This document shows positions 31,743 to 36,855 of a stretch of DNA of 36,855 bases, piece after piece (the first letter of the stretch is position 1; each line of letters begins with the position of its first letter). Below the pieces are notes generated by a model that saw only the letters and a list, made by a program, of their open reading frames with translations, had not been told where the DNA came from and made no database searches. A program made the translations under genes and the position numbers. Source of the DNA: Omnitrophica WOR_2 bacterium RIFCSPHIGHO2_02_FULL_48_11 (GTDB lineage Bacteria > Omnitrophota > Gorgyraeia > Zapsychrales > GWA2-47-8); assembly GCA_001805615.1 (NCBI GenBank), contig MHGP01000013.1:1-36855 (forward strand). Direction: 5' to 3'.

Positions 31743-32651
31743 TTATTCCCTCACCCGCAGACGCTGTCCCACCCGCAGAGTCGGACTGGTCAGGCGGTTC
31801 CAATTTTGCAGTTGTTCAACGCTTTGCTCGAACTTCTTGGCGACCCCGTACAAGGTGTCTCCGGTTTGGACCGTATAAAATTTTGCCGCAATACTTTCCT
31901 CCCAGGCCAAAGGAGTTGTGGAACGGGGGATATTCCGCCGGGCTGATTCTTTATGAGAATGTCTGGCCGATCCCTTAACCTGCGCTGTTTCCCGCCGCAC
32001 CCGCCGCAAAAGCGGTTTGACATAATTGATCGGTATCGCAAAATTCAAATTTTGTCCTTTCAAGAGAGACGCCGTGGTGATCCCTACCACTTTGCCTTTG
32101 AGATCAAACAAGGGACCGCCGCTGCTGCCTTGCGACAAAGGAACGCTGGTTTGAAAAATTTTAAATCCCGGCTCGCCTTCCCGCACCGAACTGATCAGCC
32201 CGTCGGAAACCGTACTTTCCAAGCCGAGCGGATTGCCGATCGTGACCACCCGCTGGCCGATCTCCACTTTTTTGCTGTTCCCTAATTTGACGGCCTTTAA
32301 TCCTTGCGCGTTCACTTTCAATAAAGCGATATCTTTTTCTGCGTCGGCCCCGATGATCCGCACGTTACGATAGGCCCGGTTGTTGCGCAGTTTAACAACG
32401 ATCTGATCCGCCTGGCTGACGAGATGGGCATTGGTGACGATCAAGCCGTCTTCACTGACCACAAATCCGCTGCCCAATTTATTCTCCTGATGGTTTTTTT
32501 GCGAGACGGCGATCAGCACCACGGAATCCGCCTGCTTCTCAAAAAGATGCGTGATCCGCTCACCCTCCAGGGAAGCCAAAGCCGGCCGGGACGCGAGGAT
32601 CACGAAAACCAGGATCGCAGAAAAACTCATTTTAGAAAAAATTCGTGCCAT
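31743..32651 (-). CDS. HtrA/DegP-like serine protease fused to a C-terminal LysM domain
   Basis: 302 residues. The signal peptide (to about 26) is followed by a trypsin-like S1C domain with catalytic His76 (TNAHLV), Asp107 (EKDIALL) and Ser177 (GSSGGP). There is no PDZ domain. Instead a LysM domain (FYTVQTGDTLYGVAKKF ... VGQRLRVRE, about 256-301) is at the C-terminus, implying peptidoglycan binding. So it is a periplasmic or surface protease tethered to the cell wall. It is in an operon with the NHL and unknown secreted proteins. Confidence 0.9.
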   Translation of the reverse strand: MARIFSKMSFSAILVFVILASRPALASLEGERITHLFEKQADSVVLIAVSQKNHQENKLGSGFVVSEDGLIVTNAHLVSQADQIVVKLRNNRAYRNVRIIGADAEKDIALLKVNAQGLKAVKLGNSKKVEIGQRVVTIGNPLGLESTVSDGLISSVREGEPGFKIFQTSVPLSQGSSGGPLFDLKGKVVGITTASLLKGQNLNFAIPINYVKPLLRRVRRETAQVKGSARHSHKESARRNIPRSTTPLAWEESIAAKFYTVQTGDTLYGVAKKFEQSVEQLQNWNRLTSPTLRVGQRLRVRE

Positions 32652-32666
32652 GGGCGAGAAAAAGGT

Positions 32667-33392
32667 CTATTGAAAAAGGGTTGAATCCGGCATCCTTTGC
32701 AAACTCAATAAAATATCACTGATGTTGCCTTCAATAAATTGTATGCCTTCCGGAATACTAAATTTTTCTTCCGGGATCATTACTCCGGTCTGCAGGCTCG
32801 CGGCCGCAAACGTTGTATCAACGGTCTCTGACTTTGTTTCACTCTTTAAAGGGATCCAGTTCCACATCCAAAATTTACGCCCCTGCGGCACGATCTGCCA
32901 GACGTCGCACTTTTTCTCAACGATCAATTCTTTATCCATTTTTTCTCCGCCGGCGATCGCCATCATCCTCTTTCCCAGAGGAACTTTGTCACCCGGGCTC
33001 GACTGTTCCAGGGCTTTTTTTAATAATTCATTCCTGACCTTATTACCGATCCTTTTATCCAGATCGATCATATAAATCCATTCCCCATCGATAACCGTCA
33101 GCGTATTGGAAAAACCCAACCCGACAGTTTCGGACCGGGTATACCGGGCCTCGCGCATTCCCCAACGGTCAAAATAGGCGATCTCAATACCGTTTTGGGT
33201 CCCGCTGATCACGTACTCAATGATCCCCGACTCGACCAGATAACGTTTATGCGGGTTCACAATGACCGGCACCGGGGCTTCACCCGAGATCATATTGGCC
33301 GCCGGCAGGATGACCGCATCCTCAGCCGCGGCTTCTCTCCCCGTCATGAAAAAAACGATCAACACCAATCCGAAAATTTGTCTTTTATCCAT
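32667..33392 (-). CDS. Secreted protein of unknown function
   Basis: 241 residues from the ATG at 33392, the first base after the preceding stop (TAATATG), which makes re-initiation likely; the upstream in-frame ATG at 33473 lies inside the NHL gene. Signal peptide MDKRQIFGLVLIVFFMTGRE to about residue 24. The mature domain is beta-rich with two Lys-rich stretches, e.g. YMIDLDKRIGNKVRNELLKK, and YDRW-type segments. Its overall style recalls LolA-like or DUF4412-type envelope proteins, but I cannot assign it. Confidence 0.72.
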   Translation of the reverse strand: MDKRQIFGLVLIVFFMTGREAAAEDAVILPAANMISGEAPVPVIVNPHKRYLVESGIIEYVISGTQNGIEIAYFDRWGMREARYTRSETVGLGFSNTLTVIDGEWIYMIDLDKRIGNKVRNELLKKALEQSSPGDKVPLGKRMMAIAGGEKMDKELIVEKKCDVWQIVPQGRKFWMWNWIPLKSETKSETVDTTFAAASLQTGVMIPEEKFSIPEGIQFIEGNISDILLSLQRMPDSTLFQ

Positions 33393-33393
33393 A

Positions 33394-35460
33394 TTATTTC
33401 TTTTTCTTAGCCGGTTTCTTTTCCGGAGGAATATTTTTGGGCACACTGACGGTGACCTTGACCTGTCCGTCATTCAGCGTTTCTACCGATTCAATTTTGA
33501 CAAATTGTTTTAAATATTCTTCCCGGATGCTGAAACTGGTCATGAGTTCCTTGATCGCCGCCCGGGCAGCCGCCTCCTGCGCTAAAGCATATTTGGTCAT
33601 GTCGTTCGATTCCGGATCATCCGAGGGATAAGCGGTCTTGGTGGCATAAATCCGTTCCACCTTAAGCAATCCGTCGGGAAAATACCGGAAAATTTCAACC
33701 TGCTGATTTTTATAATCCGCGACAAAGATCCGGCCTTCCGACGTCGCGACAGCCGAAAGGCTCTCGAAGGAACCGAATTCCTTGCCGAATGATCCGAACG
33801 TCAGGATAAATCTTCGCTTGGGATCAAAGATCTGGATACGATGGTTCCCGGCGTCGGCCACGTACAAATTGTCATTTTCATCCAGGGTAATATCTACCGG
33901 ACGGTCGAACTGACCGGGGTCATTGCCTTTTTCGCCCAAGGCCGCCAAGAATTTTCCCTCTTCGCCGAAAATATAAATTTTATTACTTTCCGGCGCAAGG
34001 ACGTAAATTTGATCTTTGGAATCAACCGCCAGCGCCTTCGGCAAACGCAGTTCTATTTCTGAGCCGGGCAGGAATGGCTCCTCGCTCTTGCCGCCGAAAG
34101 CGGTTAAATAGATCCCGTCATGACTAAAAATCTGAATACGGTTATTTTGTGTGTCAGCCACCAGGATCTTTCCCTTGCTATTGACCGCGACACCCTGGGG
34201 GCTGCTGAATTGTCCGGCCCTGGTCCCGTTTTTTCCAAACTCATACTGCAGCGACCCCTCCGCATTAAAAATTTGCAGACGATGATTTCCCGTATCCGCC
34301 ACAAATATCCTGCCGTCAAGAGTAACGCTCAAGGCCATCGGTTTTTTAAATTCCCCGGGGTTCTTACCTTCCTTGCCGAACACATTATTGGCAGAACTGT
34401 ACCATAAAAAATGCGCGGCCTTGTCCGAAAGGGCAAACAATCCCCGTCCCGGGACCGAGACCAGATCGACCAAGCCTTCTTCCGCGTTACGGACCAAGTC
34501 AAAATCGACGACCGGCGGCGAGTTGGCCACTGCGGGAATAAAATTCTTTTTGCCCCCCGTGATCTTCAGGATCTGAACACGTTTATTTTTTGCATCGGCG
34601 ATAAAGATCTGTCCTAACGTGTCCGAGGCGACCCCGACGGCTTCGGCAAACTGTCCCCGGCCGTCACCGGCAGATCCAAACGACAAAAGGACCACATTAT
34701 CCTTATCGATCTTTTTGATACTCTGCTCCGCGCTCTCCGTTACATAAATATCGCCGCGCATGTCCACGGCCAAACCGTTGGCTTGACTCAGATAATTGCG
34801 CTTATTCACCACGCCGGAGATTTCCTGCAATTTTCTTCCGGAGACGGAATATTTGACAATTTTACCGGCCTCCGGCAAGAGCACATAAATATTGCGCTGA
34901 ACGTCGACACCGATATCCACTGGACGAAATTCCGTATCGAACATCCCCAAAAACACGCCGTTGGGACTAAAAATCTCTACGCGCCGGTTCCCGGTGTCGG
35001 CCACAAAGATAAAACCAAACTGGTCGATGACGATGCCGACGGGCGAATTCAACTGCCCCGGCAAAGATCCCGGACTGCCGAATTGAGAAATAAATTCTCC
35101 TGCCTTATTAAAGACCTGCAGACGGTGATTGCCGGTATCAGCGACGATGATCTTATCGGTGGGCGAAACAGCGATGGAATGCGGATTATTCAATTGCGCC
35201 GGTTTTGTCCCCTTCTCCCCAAAGTTCAGCCGGACAGTCCCATCGGGTTCAAAAATAACGATCTGCGAGGTCTCTTCGTCGACCACGTAAATTTCTGTTC
35301 CGGAATTGGAAACCGCCACATCCACCGGTTTGCTCAGTCCGGCACTGAAGGCCTGGATAAAACGGATATTTTCCGGAATAGGGGCCGCCGTTTCCCCGCG
35401 GGAAGCGGCGAATAAAGTAAGGGCGATAAACAGATTGATAAAAATCCGCAATGAATTCAT
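33394..35460 (-). CDS. NHL-repeat beta-propeller protein, secreted
   Basis: 688 residues. Signal peptide (MNSLRIFINLFIALTLFAAS). About eleven NHL repeats follow, with the recurring IFVADTGNHRLQIFN and LNNPHSIAVS types; they may make two six-bladed propellers (roughly 30-310 and 330-600). The C-terminal 80 residues contain a helix and a beta segment (SVETLNDGQVKVTVSVPKN) and end in a Lys-rich tail (EKKPAKKKK). NHL propellers bind proteins or sugars in the envelope or outside the cell. It is the first gene of a four-gene operon with a sigma70 promoter. Confidence 0.9.
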   Translation of the reverse strand: MNSLRIFINLFIALTLFAASRGETAAPIPENIRFIQAFSAGLSKPVDVAVSNSGTEIYVVDEETSQIVIFEPDGTVRLNFGEKGTKPAQLNNPHSIAVSPTDKIIVADTGNHRLQVFNKAGEFISQFGSPGSLPGQLNSPVGIVIDQFGFIFVADTGNRRVEIFSPNGVFLGMFDTEFRPVDIGVDVQRNIYVLLPEAGKIVKYSVSGRKLQEISGVVNKRNYLSQANGLAVDMRGDIYVTESAEQSIKKIDKDNVVLLSFGSAGDGRGQFAEAVGVASDTLGQIFIADAKNKRVQILKITGGKKNFIPAVANSPPVVDFDLVRNAEEGLVDLVSVPGRGLFALSDKAAHFLWYSSANNVFGKEGKNPGEFKKPMALSVTLDGRIFVADTGNHRLQIFNAEGSLQYEFGKNGTRAGQFSSPQGVAVNSKGKILVADTQNNRIQIFSHDGIYLTAFGGKSEEPFLPGSEIELRLPKALAVDSKDQIYVLAPESNKIYIFGEEGKFLAALGEKGNDPGQFDRPVDITLDENDNLYVADAGNHRIQIFDPKRRFILTFGSFGKEFGSFESLSAVATSEGRIFVADYKNQQVEIFRYFPDGLLKVERIYATKTAYPSDDPESNDMTKYALAQEAAARAAIKELMTSFSIREEYLKQFVKIESVETLNDGQVKVTVSVPKNIPPEKKPAKKKK

Positions 35461-35492
35461 GGTTTTCTCACTAAGTGTTGTAGGTTGGATAT

Positions 35493-35521
35493 ATTCTAAC
35501 TGAGAAGCGAAGCAACGACAA
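35493..35521 (-). promoter_or_regulatory. Promoter of the NHL-HtrA-exonuclease operon
   Basis: On the minus strand TTGTCG (35516-35521) and TAGAAT (35493-35498) are 17 bp apart, 33 bp before the ATG at 35460. Confidence 0.6.
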
Positions 35522-35570
35522 GCAAAATGGCGGGAATGTTCTGCAGATATTTAAGAAATATGGAGCCCTA

Positions 35571-35660
35571 CGGCTAAAATCTCAGATAAGGGCGAACATC
35601 CGCCGAAGCCTCTACCTTCCTACACGGGTAAACCCATGGTATCCGGCGTAGGCGGATGAA
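35571..35660. repeat. Dispersed palindromic repeat, copy 2 (3' of the TPR gene)
   Basis: It opens with GAGCCCTACGGCTAAAATC, then carries the two blocks identical to 27496-27526 and 27561-27584. The arms CATCCGCC and GGCGGATG are inverted. It ends 10 bp before the stop codon of the TPR gene at 35671, the same position as copy 1 relative to the subtilase gene. Confidence 0.8.
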
Positions 35661-35670
35661 ATTGCCACGG

Positions 35671-36855
35671 CTATTTTCCCGCAGGGCCGCTCAGCATCCG
35701 CGAGAACAATGCCTCGCTTTTTTTATAATATTCCTCGGCCTTGGCCTGGTCTTTTAAAGCAGCATAAACCGCCGCTGCTTTCCGGTAAACATCGGCCCGC
35801 AACGGATTGATCACGAGCGCCTGCTCAAAGGCCTGCCGGGCGCTCTCCCAATCCCCCATTTGGCCGTAAACCTCTCCGCTGCGGATATAGGCTTCCAGAA
35901 ACGCCGGAGCAATGGCCATCGCCTGCCGGTACAGGCCGATCGCCTTGGCATACTCTCCCCACTTGGCATAAATATTTCCCACCCCTAAGAGAGCTTTATA
36001 ATTTTTGGGATTCAGATCCAGGGCCTTCTTAAAAAACACCTCGGCAGAGGCAACTTCCCCCTGGTCAAAATAGATCGCGCCCAACGAAACACAGGCTTTA
36101 TCCGTCGGCACTACTTTAAAACTATCCAGCAGTAAACCTTGTGCCTTCGCATAATGACCTTTGAGCACGGCAAAATACGCCAGGTTGATATACGCGTCGG
36201 CTGTTTGTTGGGGAAAAACCATCGATTTCTGAAATTCCGCTTCCGCTTTCTCATAATCTTTTAAATTCAAATAAACCACCCCGAGATTATTGTACAGCTC
36301 CGGGGAGGTCGGGTTGTACTCAATGGCTTTTTTAAAAAGTTCTATCGCCTTGGGGTAATCTTGGCGCGTCAAATAATGCACTCCTAAAACTTGATAAGGC
36401 CGGGCATGCCGCGGAGATTTGCGAATGGTATCTTCCCAAAGGGCCAGCGGCGAACGCCATAAGGAGTTGCGGGCAACGGTCAATAGGCACAACGTTAAAA
36501 GGATCGCTGCGATACTTTTGTTGCGGCGGCCGGCATCCGGCATCTTTTCGAATAAGAATGCCATTAAAAAGATCGCGAATCCCGCCATCGATATATACAC
36601 CCGGTGCTCCCAGATCGGGTCCATGGGTTTTAAACCCGAAGAGGTCGGGATAAGATAAATAAAAAACCACAGGATCCCAAACCCCTGCAAGGCGTGCCGT
36701 CTCAAGGAATAAACGGCATAGACGAGGATACCGGCCAAGGCGAGAAAAGACAGAAAGGTGTCGAGCTCAAAAAATGTTTTTGACCACCGGAAATAATAGT
36801 CGACATTCTGACCGACCGGCAAAAAACTCAACTGGATGTATTTTAAAACGACCCG
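35671..36855 (-). CDS. Membrane-anchored TPR protein (N-terminus cut off by window edge)
   Basis: The frame is open from the stop at 35671 to the edge, 394 residues visible; the upstream residues continue without a start (RVVLKYIQL...). The N-terminal part has four or so membrane segments (LSFLALAGILVYAVYSL, HALQGFGILWFFIYLIP, FLMAFLF, ILLTLCLLTVA). Then come seven to eight TPR units with the NPTSPELYNNLGVVYLNLKD pattern. The layout resembles TMTC/PMT-like glycosyltransferase-TPR proteins of bacteria, which have a membrane half before the TPRs. The catalytic part would lie outside the window. Confidence 0.85.
   Translation of the reverse strand, partial: RVVLKYIQLSFLPVGQNVDYYFRWSKTFFELDTFLSFLALAGILVYAVYSLRRHALQGFGILWFFIYLIPTSSGLKPMDPIWEHRVYISMAGFAIFLMAFLFEKMPDAGRRNKSIAAILLTLCLLTVARNSLWRSPLALWEDTIRKSPRHARPYQVLGVHYLTRQDYPKAIELFKKAIEYNPTSPELYNNLGVVYLNLKDYEKAEAEFQKSMVFPQQTADAYINLAYFAVLKGHYAKAQGLLLDSFKVVPTDKACVSLGAIYFDQGEVASAEVFFKKALDLNPKNYKALLGVGNIYAKWGEYAKAIGLYRQAMAIAPAFLEAYIRSGEVYGQMGDWESARQAFEQALVINPLRADVYRKAAAVYAALKDQAKAEEYYKKSEALFSRMLSGPAGK

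Overview
The window reads as a stretch of chromosome from an uncultured, Gram-negative-type bacterium, most likely from a metagenome assembly. Signal-peptide and lipobox proteins, Cys-rich secreted proteases, NHL and TPR proteins, and short intergenic palindromes would fit Candidatus Omnitrophota (OP3) or a neighbouring lineage. That placement is inference; there is no rRNA or other decisive marker. Almost all genes lie on the minus strand in long, tightly packed operons. Only three clear genes (LOG family, a Gln-rich secreted protein, rpmB) are on the plus strand.

Layout. 1-4.9 kb: the N-terminal part of an AGCS sodium:amino-acid symporter, a DUF2062 membrane protein, a LOG-family hydrolase, a TerC-type membrane protein and several small secreted or membrane proteins, including a 30-residue single-span peptide. 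5-10.1 kb: one minus-strand operon running from an M3 oligoendopeptidase through two secreted proteins, a NUDIX hydrolase and a lipoprotein to class I fructose-bisphosphate aldolase, closed by a perfect 13-bp hairpin. 10.1-10.8 kb: a 235-bp imperfect palindrome, then ribosomal protein L28 with a clear promoter. 10.8-16.5 kb: an accessory segment with an AAA/DUF4143 ATPase cassette flanked by a perfect 60-bp repeat of the 3' end of rpmB, a GIY-YIG protein, an HNH endonuclease, and an AbiEii-like nucleotidyltransferase toxin / XRE / zinc-ribbon operon. Two of these genes have strong promoters with palindromes and apparently leaderless starts.

16.5-26.8 kb: conserved housekeeping genes: zinc ribbon, M20 peptidase, DUF457-like, DUF3108, trpB, trpA, M16 peptidase, a small basic protein, rsfS, argS and recJ. 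rsfS has no ATG/GTG/TTG start upstream of its conserved N-terminus. The M20 peptidase carries an in-frame palindromic repeat. A GTCAC-rich repeat family sits at trpB/trpA and argS/recJ.

26.8-31.0 kb: the most interesting part. A 1071-residue secreted subtilase with Cys-rich C-terminal repeats is preceded by a c-di-GMP-I (GEMM-I)-like aptamer. A second GEMM-I-like aptamer, with a promoter, an enlarged P3 and an intrinsic terminator, lies downstream of the subtilase with no gene close behind it. This suggests that c-di-GMP controls the secreted protease locus. 31.0-36.9 kb: an operon of NHL-repeat protein, unknown secreted protein, HtrA-LysM protease and a PolB-like 3'-5' exonuclease, followed by the C-terminal part of a membrane-anchored TPR protein cut by the window end.
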